DNA from: Amycolatopsis deserti
Lineage (GTDB): Bacteria > Actinomycetota > Actinomycetes > Mycobacteriales > Pseudonocardiaceae
Direction of reading: 5' to 3'
NCBI RefSeq assembly: GCF_014653945.1
Contig: NZ_BNAU01000001.1
Location: 744,001-808,000 of the forward strand
DNA: 64,000 nucleotides
Positions 1-8,196 of this stretch are shown in pieces. A program made the position numbers and the translations under genes. The notes beneath the pieces were generated by a model. The model was not told where the DNA came from. It searched no databases and saw only the letters and a list, made by a program, of their open reading frames with translations. Within the stretch, counting starts at the first letter, position 1. The number at the start of each line of letters is the position of its first letter.

Positions 1-686
1 AGCACCGGCGCCCGCACCTCGCGCAGCAGCCGGTCGTAGTCGTGGCTTCCGCCGCGCGGGCGGTAGCGGCTGGTGCGCGAGTGCCGCGCCCAGTCGGTCA
101 TGACGCCGCCCGCCATCGCGCCCGGGATCAGCACCCCGCCGGGCCACCACCCGCGCACCTTCGCGACCAGCCCGATCCACTGGATCTTCCACAGCGCCTC
201 GGCCCACCGCCGTGGCCCGAAGGCGCGCCAGAACACCGTCCCGGTGCCGATCGTGACCACCCCGGCCACCTCGTCCGGATGCGCCGCCGTGAACAGCAGC
301 GCGATCTGCCCGCCCAGGCTGTGCCCGAACAGGTGCAGCGGCGCGCCGGGGAACCGCGACCGCAGCGCCGCGGTCACCGCGGGCAGGTCGGCCTCGATCA
401 GCTCCCGGTACCCGAAGTCCGGGCCCTCCCGCAGCGCCGGCTTCGCCTCGCCCTGGCCGCGCAGGTCCACCGTCGCCACCGACAGGCCCGCCGCGTGCAG
501 CGCCTTCGCCAGCGGCAGGTAGAACTTCGCCTTCATCGCCATCGCCGGCAGCACCAGCACCACCGGCGCCGCCGGGTCGGCCGCGGGCAGCAGCCGCACG
601 GTGAACGTCGCGCCCTCGGACGCCACGGTCAGCGACTCCAGCGACGAGAACTCCGACGGGCGCCGGCCCGCCTCACTCACCGACAC
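1..686 (-). CDS. alpha/beta hydrolase, C-terminus cut by window edge
   Basis: Minus-strand frame that runs off the left edge, so the C-terminus is missing. The protein has an alpha/beta hydrolase fold: a strand VVLVLP, an oxyanion region, and the nucleophile elbow GHSLGG near residue 118. A tryptophan-rich lid segment follows the elbow. The start is GTG at 686 or GTG at 680; both overlap the end of the upstream thioesterase gene, which argues for translational coupling in one operon with the thioesterase and the acyl-CoA dehydrogenase. The substrate is unknown; an ester or lactone hydrolase role in a CoA-linked pathway is an inference. Confidence 0.85.
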   Translation of the reverse strand, partial: MSVSEAGRRPSEFSSLESLTVASEGATFTVRLLPAADPAAPVVLVLPAMAMKAKFYLPLAKALHAAGLSVATVDLRGQGEAKPALREGPDFGYRELIEADLPAVTAALRSRFPGAPLHLFGHSLGGQIALLFTAAHPDEVAGVVTIGTGTVFWRAFGPRRWAEALWKIQWIGLVAKVRGWWPGGVLIPGAMAGGVMTDWARHSRTSRYRPRGGSHDYDRLLREVRAPV

Positions 687-1200
687 GGCCGGACTCCTTG
701 AGGTTGCCCACGTACTCGAACGTGAACTTGGCGACCAGCACCTCGTCGTCGTTGTAGCACAGCGCCTTGCCGTCCAGGTCGAACCGGGTCGCGGCCGGGT
801 CGCCCAGCACGCGGCGGATCTCGCGCTCGTCGACCGTGGCGATGGCGCGGATCCGGCCCGTGGCGGGCTTGCGGAACGAGCACCGCGCGTCGCGCAGCAC
901 CAGGAACTCCACATCGGACAGGCGGGGCGCGATGGCGCCGACGAACGCCGAAGCCCCGGCGATGTCCGCGGCGAGGAACAGCGCCCCGGCGTGCACGGTG
1001 CCGAGGTGGTTGAGCTGGTGGTCCGCGCCCGCCACTTCGGCGACCGCGCGGTCCGGGCCGACCTCGGTGATCGCGACGCCGGCGTGGTTGCCGAACGGCA
1101 CCAAGGCGTCGGCGACCTCACGGATCTTGGCGTAGTCGGGCGTGCCGCCGCCGGCGCCGGCGAAGGCGTCGGCGAACCCGCCCAGTTCTGCGGTGACCAT
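673..1200 (-). CDS. hotdog-fold thioesterase (PaaI/DUF4442-like)
   Basis: 175-residue protein with the hotdog thioesterase pattern: a segment LNHLGTVHAGALFLAADIAG around residues 63-82, in which the N-H-x-G-T-x-H-A-G arrangement matches PaaI-like acyl-CoA thioesterases. The family hydrolyses acyl-CoA in the cytoplasm. The start ATG at 1200 has a good ribosome site (AAGGAG, 6 nt upstream). It lies 14 bp after the acyl-CoA dehydrogenase and overlaps the hydrolase downstream, so the three probably form one operon. Specific acyl substrate not deducible. Confidence 0.85.
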   Translation of the reverse strand: MVTAELGGFADAFAGAGGGTPDYAKIREVADALVPFGNHAGVAITEVGPDRAVAEVAGADHQLNHLGTVHAGALFLAADIAGASAFVGAIAPRLSDVEFLVLRDARCSFRKPATGRIRAIATVDEREIRRVLGDPAATRFDLDGKALCYNDDEVLVAKFTFEYVGNLKESGRVGE

Positions 1201-1214
1201 TCCAGTTCTCCTTG

Positions 1215-2381
1215 TCAGCGGTAGGGGCGCAGGACGCGGCGGGCGATCGACCACCGCAGCACTTCGGACGGTCCCTCGTAGATGCGGAAGGCGCGGGCCT
1301 CGACCAGGAACCGGGCGACGAGGTGGTCCTCGCACACGCCCAGCCCGCCGTGCAGCTGCACGGCCCGGTCCAGCACCCGCCACACCGCTTCGGACACGAA
1401 CGTCTTGGTCACCGACGCGTGGTGCCGGGCCGCGCTGCTCGCCGGGCCTTCGGCGTCGATCACCTCCGCGCAGCGGGCGATCAGCGCGCGGGAGGCTTCG
1501 ATGTCGATTTCGTTGTCGGCCAGGTGCCCCTGCGCCAGCCCGTGTTCGGCGATCCGCGCGCCGAACGCCTCGCGCCGCGAGATGTGCCGCGCCGCCAGCT
1601 CCTGGGCACGCGTGGCCAGGCCGAGCCAGCTCATGCAGAACGACAGCCGCGACGGCGCCAGCCGCACTTGCGCGTACTCCATGCCCAGCCCGACCTCCCC
1701 GAGCACCGCCGTGTCCGGCACGAAACAGCCGCTGAACTCGACCTCGCAGTGCCCGCCGGGCGCGCTGGTGTGGTCCAGGGTCGGCATCCGGCGCAGCACG
1801 CGCATGCCCGGGTTGTCGGCGTCGACCAGGAACATCGTCGGGCCGTCGTCGGTCCGGGCCACGCAGATGACGAACGCGGCACCGTCCGCGCCGGTGGTCA
1901 GGTGCTTGGCGCCGTTGATCACCCACCCGCCCGGCGCTTCTTCGGCGGTGGTGCGCAGCATGCCCGGATCGGCCCCGGCGCCCGGCGCCGGCTCGGTCAT
2001 CGCGATCGCCGACCGCACCTCACCGGAGGCCAGCGGCGCCAGGTAGCGCTGCGCCTGTTCGGGGTTCGCGGCGTGGGCGAGCAGGTGGATGTTGCCGTCG
2101 TCGGGCGCCCAGCAGTTGAGCGCGAGCGGGCCGATCAGGCTGGTGCCCGCGGCCTCCAGGACGACGGCCTGGTCACGGGTGTCCAGGCCGAGCCCGCCGT
2201 GCTCGACGGGGGACAGCGGGCCGAACACGCCCGCCTCCTTGGCCGCTTTCTGCAGCTCCAGCCGCAGCGCGTCGTCCATCGGGCGGCCGTCGACGACGAT
2301 CTCCCGCTCGACGGGCAGGACCTGTTCGGAAATGAAGCGACGGGTTCGCGCGGCGAGTTCCAGCGCGCTCGTGCTGACCAT
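1215..2381 (-). CDS. acyl-CoA dehydrogenase
   Basis: 388-residue flavoprotein of the acyl-CoA dehydrogenase family. Visible features are the FAD-binding segment AIAMTEP, the C-terminal RxxFG-type helix (SRREAFGARI), the VQLHGGLG motif and the catalytic-base region IYEGPSEVL near the C-terminus, where Glu aligns with the classical base. The length is normal for the family. The ATG at 2381 is chosen because upstream codons encode no family sequence and enter the promoter region of the divergent reductase. It leads an operon with a thioesterase and a hydrolase, suggesting oxidation of a specific acyl-CoA rather than general beta-oxidation. Confidence 0.92.
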   Translation of the reverse strand: MVSTSALELAARTRRFISEQVLPVEREIVVDGRPMDDALRLELQKAAKEAGVFGPLSPVEHGGLGLDTRDQAVVLEAAGTSLIGPLALNCWAPDDGNIHLLAHAANPEQAQRYLAPLASGEVRSAIAMTEPAPGAGADPGMLRTTAEEAPGGWVINGAKHLTTGADGAAFVICVARTDDGPTMFLVDADNPGMRVLRRMPTLDHTSAPGGHCEVEFSGCFVPDTAVLGEVGLGMEYAQVRLAPSRLSFCMSWLGLATRAQELAARHISRREAFGARIAEHGLAQGHLADNEIDIEASRALIARCAEVIDAEGPASSAARHHASVTKTFVSEAVWRVLDRAVQLHGGLGVCEDHLVARFLVEARAFRIYEGPSEVLRWSIARRVLRPYR

Positions 2382-2484
2382 GCGGCCAGTCTGCGGCGGG
2401 CGCGGGACCGCTCCGGCGGGCATTGCCAGATCCAATCGCCCGAATCGAATCCGGTCCGCACCCGTGGCCTGGGACTGACGGGTC

Positions 2485-3405
2485 GTGACGCTGGAGTTCA
2501 TGCGCACGCTGCACGTGGAGTCCAAGACCACCGAGGCCGACGGGGTCGTGTCGTTCGTCCTGGCCGGGGACGACCTGCCCGGCTGGGAGCCCGGCGCGCA
2601 CGTCGACGTCGAGATCCGGCCCGGCCTGCTGCGCCAGTACTCGCTGTGCGGGGACCCTGCCGACCGCACCCGCTGGCGCATCGCCGTGCTGCGGGAGGAG
2701 GCGGGCCGCGGTGGCTCGGCCTACCTGCACGACGCGGTGCCGCAGGGCGCGACGTTGCGGGTCGGCGACCCGCGCAACAACTTCCCGCTCGTGCCCGCCC
2801 CGTGCTACCGGTTCGTGGCCGGCGGCATCGGGATCACCCCGCTGCTGCCGATGCTGCGCGCGGCCGAGAACGCCGGCGCCGAGTGGGAGCTGTACTACGG
2901 CGGCCGCCGCCGCTCCCGGATGGCGTTCACCGGCGAGTTGAGCGAGTACGGCTCCCGCGTGCGGATCCTGCCCGAGGACGAGCACGGGCTGCTGCCGCTG
3001 GCCGACATCGTGTCCGGCGACGCCCTGGTGTACTGCTGCGGGCCGGGGCCGCTGCTGGACGCCGTGGAACGGCTGTGCCCGGCCGACCGGCTGCGCGTGG
3101 AGCGCTTCCAGCCCCGCGAGATCGCCGACACGCCGGCGCGGGGTTTCGAGGTGGTCGCGTCCGCCTCCGGACGCACCGTGCGGGTCGCGCCCGGCCAGTC
3201 GGTGCTGGACGCGCTCAGCCGGTCCGGTGTCGCGATGCCGTCGTCGTGCCGGGAGGGGACCTGCGGCAGCTGCGAGACGACCGTGCTGGTCGGCGAGGTC
3301 GAGCACCGCGACTCGGTGCTGTCCGAGCAGGAACGCGCCGCGGGCAAGACGATGATGGTGTGCGTGTCGCGCGCGGTGTCGGACCGGCTCGTGCTCGACG
3401 TGTGA
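2485..3405 (+). CDS. phthalate dioxygenase reductase-type flavin/2Fe-2S oxidoreductase
   Basis: 306-residue reductase with an N-terminal flavin-binding barrel (RQYSLCG around residue 51), a central NAD(P)-binding domain (GGIGITPLLPML) and a C-terminal plant-type 2Fe-2S domain with CREGTCGSC (Cx4Cx2C) and a fourth Cys in MMVCVS. This domain order is that of vanillate O-demethylase/phthalate dioxygenase reductases, which pass electrons from NAD(P)H to a Rieske oxygenase or a P450. No oxygenase partner is adjacent. GTG start at 2485; it diverges from the acyl-CoA dehydrogenase across about 100 bp. Confidence 0.92.
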   Translation: MTLEFMRTLHVESKTTEADGVVSFVLAGDDLPGWEPGAHVDVEIRPGLLRQYSLCGDPADRTRWRIAVLREEAGRGGSAYLHDAVPQGATLRVGDPRNNFPLVPAPCYRFVAGGIGITPLLPMLRAAENAGAEWELYYGGRRRSRMAFTGELSEYGSRVRILPEDEHGLLPLADIVSGDALVYCCGPGPLLDAVERLCPADRLRVERFQPREIADTPARGFEVVASASGRTVRVAPGQSVLDALSRSGVAMPSSCREGTCGSCETTVLVGEVEHRDSVLSEQERAAGKTMMVCVSRAVSDRLVLDV

Positions 3406-3556
3406 GCCGGCGATAGGCGTCCCCGATCGGCCGTTCGGGTTTGCTCGCGCGCGCGTGCGGGAGTGGTCTGGTCCAGGTCATGCTGGCGGGGCCAGCGCGG
3501 GCACCGGTCTGGAGCGCGTGCCTGGCGTATCACGCTCTCGGCAGATCGGATGAACC

Positions 3557-4351
3557 ATGCAGCTCACTGTTCTCGGCTGCCGGTCGGGGATGCCCGCCGG
3601 CGGATCGCCCAGCTCCGGATACCTCGTGGACACCGGGCGGACCCGCCTGCTGCTCGACTGCGGACCCGGGATCGCCACCGCGCTGTCCGCGGTGGACGGC
3701 CCGCTGGACGGTGTGGTGATCACCCATCTGCACATCGACCACTGCTACGACCTGCTGCCCCTGGGCAAGGCGCTGCTCAAGCCGATGCTGCGCTTCCCCG
3801 GGGCGCCCGAGTTCGGCGGCGAATGCGCTCCGGTGCCGCTGCTCGTGCCGGCGGGAGCCAAGGAGCTGTTCGCGCGGTGGTCGCAGCTGTTCCCGATCGC
3901 GTCGATGCCGGTGCTCAACCGCGCGTTCGAGGTGGCCTACGACGTGCGCGAGTACGCGCCGGGTGAGCTGTTCGAGTTCGGTGACTGCGCGGTGGAGCTG
4001 CACGAGCTGGTGCACTCCGCCCCCAACTGCGGGATCCGCGTGACCGATGGCGAGCGGACCCTGGCCTACACCGGCGACACCGGCATGACCGACGCCCTGG
4101 TCAAGCTCGCCGCCCACGCCGACGTGTTCCTGTGCGAGGCGACGCTGCGCGCCACCGACACCACCGGCCACGGCCACCTCAGCGCCGCCGAGGCGGGCCG
4201 GGTCGCGGCGGAGGCGGCGGTGGGGGAGCTGGTGCTGACCCACTTCGCCTCCACCGAGCCCGACTGGCTGCACGGCCTGCTCACCGACGCCGGATCGGAG
4301 TTCGACGGCCCGATCCGGCTGGCCGAGGCGGGCAAGACGCTGACGTGCTGA
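3557..4351 (+). CDS. metallo-beta-lactamase fold hydrolase
   Basis: 264-residue protein with the metal-binding signature THLHIDH near residues 57-63, a second His in ELVHSAP, a metal-bridging Asp in YTGDTG and a late His in LTHFAS. This is the pattern of ribonuclease Z/AtsA-like MBL-fold phosphodiesterases and lactonases. No signal peptide is visible, so it is probably cytosolic. It stands alone between the reductase and a decayed gene; substrate not deducible. Confidence 0.9.
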   Translation: MQLTVLGCRSGMPAGGSPSSGYLVDTGRTRLLLDCGPGIATALSAVDGPLDGVVITHLHIDHCYDLLPLGKALLKPMLRFPGAPEFGGECAPVPLLVPAGAKELFARWSQLFPIASMPVLNRAFEVAYDVREYAPGELFEFGDCAVELHELVHSAPNCGIRVTDGERTLAYTGDTGMTDALVKLAAHADVFLCEATLRATDTTGHGHLSAAEAGRVAAEAAVGELVLTHFASTEPDWLHGLLTDAGSEFDGPIRLAEAGKTLTC

Positions 4352-4402
4352 TCACCCCCGGCCCTTCTGAGGTCAGCCGATCCAAGTAGCGGGATCGCCC
4401 GG

Positions 4403-4545
4403 TCAGTCGATGCCTTCGACGATGCGGAAGTCGCGCTCGACGCCGTCGGAGAGGGCGGCCAGCGCCTCCTGGTAGGCCGCACTCTCGCGCGCCGCGACGG
4501 CCTGCTCGAAGCTGTCGAACTCGACGAGCTGCGCGTGCGGTCCTG
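4403..4545 (-). pseudogene. remnant of a DUF1330-family protein
   Basis: On the minus strand one frame ending in TGA at 4403-4405 reads like the C-terminal half of a DUF1330 protein (QLVEFDSFEQAVAARESA, then YQEALAAL and a DFRIVEGID end). The N-terminal half, including a start codon, cannot be found upstream; the sequence beyond 4545 does not continue in the same frame. I interpret it as a 3' remnant left after a deletion. Confidence 0.5.
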
Positions 4546-4624
4546 GACGCCCGCCTGGTACTCCCGGAGGTCAGGACTACGAGCGGTTCCGGCACCCAGA
4601 GTGGCCTTCCAAACATGATCGGAA

Positions 4625-4638
4625 TTGGACCTGTCCAA
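4625..4638. promoter_or_regulatory. palindrome TTGGAC-CT-GTCCAA, possible operator
   Basis: Perfect 6-2-6 inverted repeat 72 bp upstream of the PaiB-like start codon. Its size and position fit a dimeric repressor site; no binding protein is identifiable. Confidence 0.4.
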
Positions 4639-4709
4639 AGGCCACTTGCGTGTGGAAACCTCGACGCTGGTTGTTCGAAAGCAAGGTCGAACCTGGTGAG
4701 GTCTACCCG

Positions 4710-5336
4710 ATGTACGTTCCCGCCCACTTCGCCCCCGACGAGGACGCGGTCCACTCGCTACTGGAGCATCACGGCGCCGCCGACCTGGTCACGTCCACTC
4801 CGGACGGCCTGGTGGCCACGACGCTGCCGTTCGTCTACGACCGTGCGCGGGGAAGGCTTCTGGGGCATCTCGCCCGCAACAACGACCACTGGCGCCGGAC
4901 CGCGCTCGGTGACTCGCTGGTCATCGTGCGCGGTCCGGACTCCTACGTCACGCCCTCCTGGTATGCCTCGAAGGCCGAGCACGGGCGCGTCGTGCCCACC
5001 TGGAACTACGTCACCGCCCACGTGTACGGCACCCTGTCCGTCCACGACGATCCCGACTGGGTCGCCGACGTGGTACGCCGGCTCACCGATCACCACGAGG
5101 CCGGCCGGGCTGAGCCCTGGTCGGTCGACGACGCGCCCGAAAAGTTCATCCACGGCCAGCTGCGAGCCATCGTCGGGGTGGAGGTGACCATCACCCGCAT
5201 CGAGGCGAAGTTCAAACTCAGCCAGAACCGCCCGCCCGCCGACATCGAGGGCGTGATCGAGGGTCTTCGCGCAGAGGGAGACGAGGCCGGCGCGGCCGCG
5301 GTCGCCGCCCACCGGCCCCGCAAGGGCGGTTCGTGA
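4710..5336 (+). CDS. FMN-binding negative transcriptional regulator (PaiB-like)
   Basis: 208-residue protein of the PaiB family, a split-barrel flavin-reductase fold. Family landmarks are MYVPAHF at the start, HLARNNDHW in the middle, and KFKLSQNRP near the end. Bacillus PaiB represses sporulation and degradative-enzyme genes, but the actinomycete homologues are mostly uncharacterised and may be FMN-binding enzymes. The start ATG at 4710 begins the conserved N-terminus and has GGTGAGG upstream; earlier in-frame codons encode nothing family-like. Confidence 0.85.
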   Translation: MYVPAHFAPDEDAVHSLLEHHGAADLVTSTPDGLVATTLPFVYDRARGRLLGHLARNNDHWRRTALGDSLVIVRGPDSYVTPSWYASKAEHGRVVPTWNYVTAHVYGTLSVHDDPDWVADVVRRLTDHHEAGRAEPWSVDDAPEKFIHGQLRAIVGVEVTITRIEAKFKLSQNRPPADIEGVIEGLRAEGDEAGAAAVAAHRPRKGGS

Positions 5337-5406
5337 CACACCAGAGCCGGAACGGCCACCCGGGACCGCCGAATCGCACCACTCGCGCTGCGTTGTCCCG
5401 CCGGCC

Positions 5407-5437
5407 GGCGGAGGCCCCGGTCCGGAGGACCTCCGCC
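5407..5437. terminator. inverted repeat between convergent genes
   Basis: GGCGGAGG (5407-5414) pairs perfectly with CCTCCGCC (5430-5437) over a 15-nt loop, between the ends of two convergent genes. There is no T-run; it fits a factor-assisted bidirectional terminator. Confidence 0.45.
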
Positions 5438-5448
5438 AGCCGCGCCGG

Positions 5449-6369
5449 CTACAGCACCGACCGCAGGTGCTCCACCGCCGCCTGGTGGATTTCCGCGCTG
5501 CGCGGGATCGCCGCGGTGGCCCAGTAGGTGGCGTGCGCCAGGCCCGCCATGCGTTCGGCTCGAGCGTCCACCCCGGCCGACCGCAACGCGGCCGCGAAGG
5601 CCTCGCCCTCGTCGCGGAGCGTGTCGTACTCCGTGGTGATCACCAGGGTCGGCGGGAGGCCGCTCAGCTCGTTGCGGTCCAGCGCCAGCCGCGGGTCCAC
5701 GGCGTCCTCCGGGCCACCGCAGTACTGCGCGCCGAACCACCGCAACGCGTCCAGGTGCAGCAGGTACCCCTCGGCGTACTCGCGCCGCGACGCGGTGTCG
5801 GCCAACGGGTCCACCAGCGGGTAGACCAGCACCTGCCCTCGCACGGCCGGCTCGCCCTCGTCCCGGGCCCGGATGACCGCCGACGCGGCCAGGTTCCCGC
5901 CCGCGCTGTCACCCATGACCGCGATCCGCCCGGGATCGCCGCCGTGCGCGGAGATCTCCTTGGCCGTCCACCGCAGCGCGGCGAACACGTCGTCGTGGGC
6001 GGCGGGGAACTTCGCCTCGGGGGCGAGCCGGTAGGTGACCGACACGACGATCGCTTCGGCGTCGAGCGCGAGGGCCCGCACGGGCTCGTCGACGACGTCG
6101 AGACCGCCCGCGACGAACCCTCCACCGTGGACGTACAGCACGACCGGGAACGGCCCGTCGCCCGGCGGCACGTAGATCCGCGCGCGGTGGGCCGGGTCCG
6201 GCCCGTAGGACACCTCGCTGGTCCGGGAGAAGCCGCGCTTGGGCTTCTGCAACCCGGTGAACGACGCGATCGTCTCGCGGGTCGCCTCGAGGCCGATCTT
6301 CTCGAACGACTGGAAACCCTGCTGCGCCAGGCCGTCGAGCAGAGCGGCGACGGCGGGATCGAGTGGCAT
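5449..6369 (-). CDS. alpha/beta hydrolase, HSL-type esterase
   Basis: 306-residue esterase of the hormone-sensitive-lipase family: oxyanion motif HGGGF (about residue 80), nucleophile GDSAGGN (about 153), and late Asp (EYDTLRDEG) and His (GLAHATY) for the triad. It follows the Baeyer-Villiger monooxygenase by 13 bp on the same strand. That pairing is typical of pathways in which the monooxygenase turns a ketone into an ester or lactone and the esterase opens it, so I infer that role here. Confidence 0.92.
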   Translation of the reverse strand: MPLDPAVAALLDGLAQQGFQSFEKIGLEATRETIASFTGLQKPKRGFSRTSEVSYGPDPAHRARIYVPPGDGPFPVVLYVHGGGFVAGGLDVVDEPVRALALDAEAIVVSVTYRLAPEAKFPAAHDDVFAALRWTAKEISAHGGDPGRIAVMGDSAGGNLAASAVIRARDEGEPAVRGQVLVYPLVDPLADTASRREYAEGYLLHLDALRWFGAQYCGGPEDAVDPRLALDRNELSGLPPTLVITTEYDTLRDEGEAFAAALRSAGVDARAERMAGLAHATYWATAAIPRSAEIHQAAVEHLRSVL

Positions 6370-6382
6370 GACGGTTCCTCTT

Positions 6383-8020
6383 TCAGGCGAAGACGCGGGA
6401 GGCGGACGACAGGGTGAAGCCCGCGTAGCCGGCGGCGACGACCTCGTCGCACTTGGCGCGGTAGGCCGGGGCGCCGCCGAGGTAGACCAGGACGCGGCGC
6501 GGTTTGCCGGGGATGTTGTTGCCCATGTACCAGGACGTGGGGGAGTCGGGCAGCAGCGTCGCCTCGGCCAGCTCGTTGGTGTGCGCGACCCACGCCCGCT
6601 CCGCTTCCGGCTCCGGCTCGATGACGTCCAGTCCGTTCTCGCGCAGGTGGTCCAGTGCGGCGACGGTGAAGTCGACGTGGTCCTCGATGGCCAGCGGCAT
6701 GTTGTACAGCACCGACGGGCTCTGCGGGCCGGTGATCATGAACAGGTTGGGGAACCCGGCGGCCATCAGCCCGAGGTAGGTCTGGGGCCCGTCGGCCCAG
6801 TGGTCGGCGAGCCGGAGGCCGCCGCGGCCGGTGATGTTCATCGCCAGCAGCGGGCCGGTGCACGCGTCGAAGCCGGTGGCGAGGATCAGCATGTCGAAGT
6901 CGTGCTCGGTGCCGTCGGCGAGGCGTACCCCGGTGGGGGTCACCGCGGCGATCGGGTTGTCCTTGACGTCGACGAGGTCGACGTTGGGCCGGTTGTAGGC
7001 CTCGTAGTAGTCGGTCTCCAGCGGCGGCCGCTTGGTGCCGTACGGGTAGCCCTCCGGCGCGAGCAGCTCGGCCTTGGCCGGGTCGTGCACCCGTTCCCGG
7101 ATCCGGTCCCGGATGTAGGCGGCGATCGTGTCGTTGGCGGCCTTGTCGAACAGGATGTCGCCGAAGGAGTCGATGAACAGCCGGAACCCGCCGCGGTTCC
7201 AGCGGTCGTCGAACACCTGCCGCCGCTCCTCCGGCGACACGGCCAGCGCCGAGGGCTGCACGTCGGAGTAGGGCACGCCGAGGAAGTGGTTGCGCGAGGC
7301 GTCCCGGATGGCGCGGTAGTCCGCCTTCTCGGCGGCCTCCTCCTTGGGCCGGGTCGGGTAGTTGCCGATCGGGGTGGCGTAGTTGGGGGTGCGCTGCAGG
7401 ACCGTGAGGTGCCCGGCGGTCTTGGCGATCTCGCTGATCGCCTGGAGCCCCGACGAGCCGACGCCGATGATGCCGACCCGCTTGCCCGCGAACGACACCT
7501 CGTGGTGCGGCCAGTTGCCGGTCATCAGGACCTCGCCGGCGAAGTCCTCGACGCCGGGGAACTCCGGCTTCTTCGGCACCGAGAGGGTGCCGGCGCCGGA
7601 GATGACGAACCGCGCGCGGTGCGTCTGGCCGGTGCTCGTGGTGGCCGTCCACAGCGACTCGGCGTCGTCCCAGGTCAGGGATGTGATCCGGGTGTTGAAG
7701 CGGAAGCTGCGGCGCAGGTCGTAGCGGTCGGCGACGTGTTCGAGGTAGGACAGGATCTCCGCCTGCGCGGGGAACCGTTCGGTCCAGTGCCACTCCTGCT
7801 GCAGCTCGTCGTCGAACGAGTAGGAGTAGTGCACGCTCTCGATGTCGACGCGGGCGCCCGGGTAGCGGTTCCAGTACCAGGTCCCGCCGACGTCCCCGGC
7901 CGCGTCGAAGCCGATGACCCGCAGGTTCCGCTGGTTGCGCAGGACGTGCACAGCGTACAGCCCGGCGAAACCGGCGCCGATGACGATGGCGTCCTGGGTG
8001 GGCGGTTCGGGTGACACCAC
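6383..8020 (-). CDS. flavin-dependent monooxygenase, Baeyer-Villiger type
   Basis: 545-residue class B flavin monooxygenase. It has the FAD Rossmann motif GAGFAGLY at residues 16-23, the GGTWYWNRYPGARVD segment, and the NADPH-binding GVGSSGLQ. Length and order match cyclohexanone/phenylacetone monooxygenases, which insert oxygen next to a ketone. The Baeyer-Villiger fingerprint F-x-G-x3-H-x3-W reads FAGEVLMTGNWP here, so the usual His is Met; the enzyme may have altered chemistry. It is transcribed with the esterase and diverges from the LuxR-type regulator gene. Confidence 0.92.
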   Translation of the reverse strand: MVSPEPPTQDAIVIGAGFAGLYAVHVLRNQRNLRVIGFDAAGDVGGTWYWNRYPGARVDIESVHYSYSFDDELQQEWHWTERFPAQAEILSYLEHVADRYDLRRSFRFNTRITSLTWDDAESLWTATTSTGQTHRARFVISGAGTLSVPKKPEFPGVEDFAGEVLMTGNWPHHEVSFAGKRVGIIGVGSSGLQAISEIAKTAGHLTVLQRTPNYATPIGNYPTRPKEEAAEKADYRAIRDASRNHFLGVPYSDVQPSALAVSPEERRQVFDDRWNRGGFRLFIDSFGDILFDKAANDTIAAYIRDRIRERVHDPAKAELLAPEGYPYGTKRPPLETDYYEAYNRPNVDLVDVKDNPIAAVTPTGVRLADGTEHDFDMLILATGFDACTGPLLAMNITGRGGLRLADHWADGPQTYLGLMAAGFPNLFMITGPQSPSVLYNMPLAIEDHVDFTVAALDHLRENGLDVIEPEPEAERAWVAHTNELAEATLLPDSPTSWYMGNNIPGKPRRVLVYLGGAPAYRAKCDEVVAAGYAGFTLSSASRVFA

Positions 8021-8091
8021 TGATCCAGCCTCCTCGATGGTTCGGGTGTGATCGCCGCTACAGCCTGCGGTGGCGCGCGGCGGGCCGGACA

Positions 8092-8122
8092 GGGTGAGAT
8101 CACCCCATCGGCCACCCCATCG
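8092..8122. promoter_or_regulatory. operator-like repeats between the monooxygenase and its regulator
   Basis: GGGTGA-GA-TCACCC is a 6-2-6 palindrome at 8092-8105, and CACCCCATCG occurs twice at 8101-8110 and 8113-8122, one 12-bp step apart. They lie in the divergent intergenic region, upstream of both the monooxygenase and the LuxR-type gene, and could be sites for that regulator. Confidence 0.4.
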
Positions 8123-8196
8123 CGGTCCGGGACACCCCCGCGTGTCCTACGGTGGGAGCCGCGGTGTCCAGCGGCGGGCGCGTGATGGGAGGCGTC

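Noticed and set aside
1212-3416. Very long open frame on the plus strand across the acyl-CoA dehydrogenase and reductase genes
   Set aside because: It is the antisense or alternative frame of real genes in high-GC DNA, with low-complexity Arg/Ala/Gly/Pro sequence and no family motifs.
6239-8014. Long plus-strand frame opposite the monooxygenase
   Set aside because: Antisense to a clear family member; composition is that of a shadow frame.
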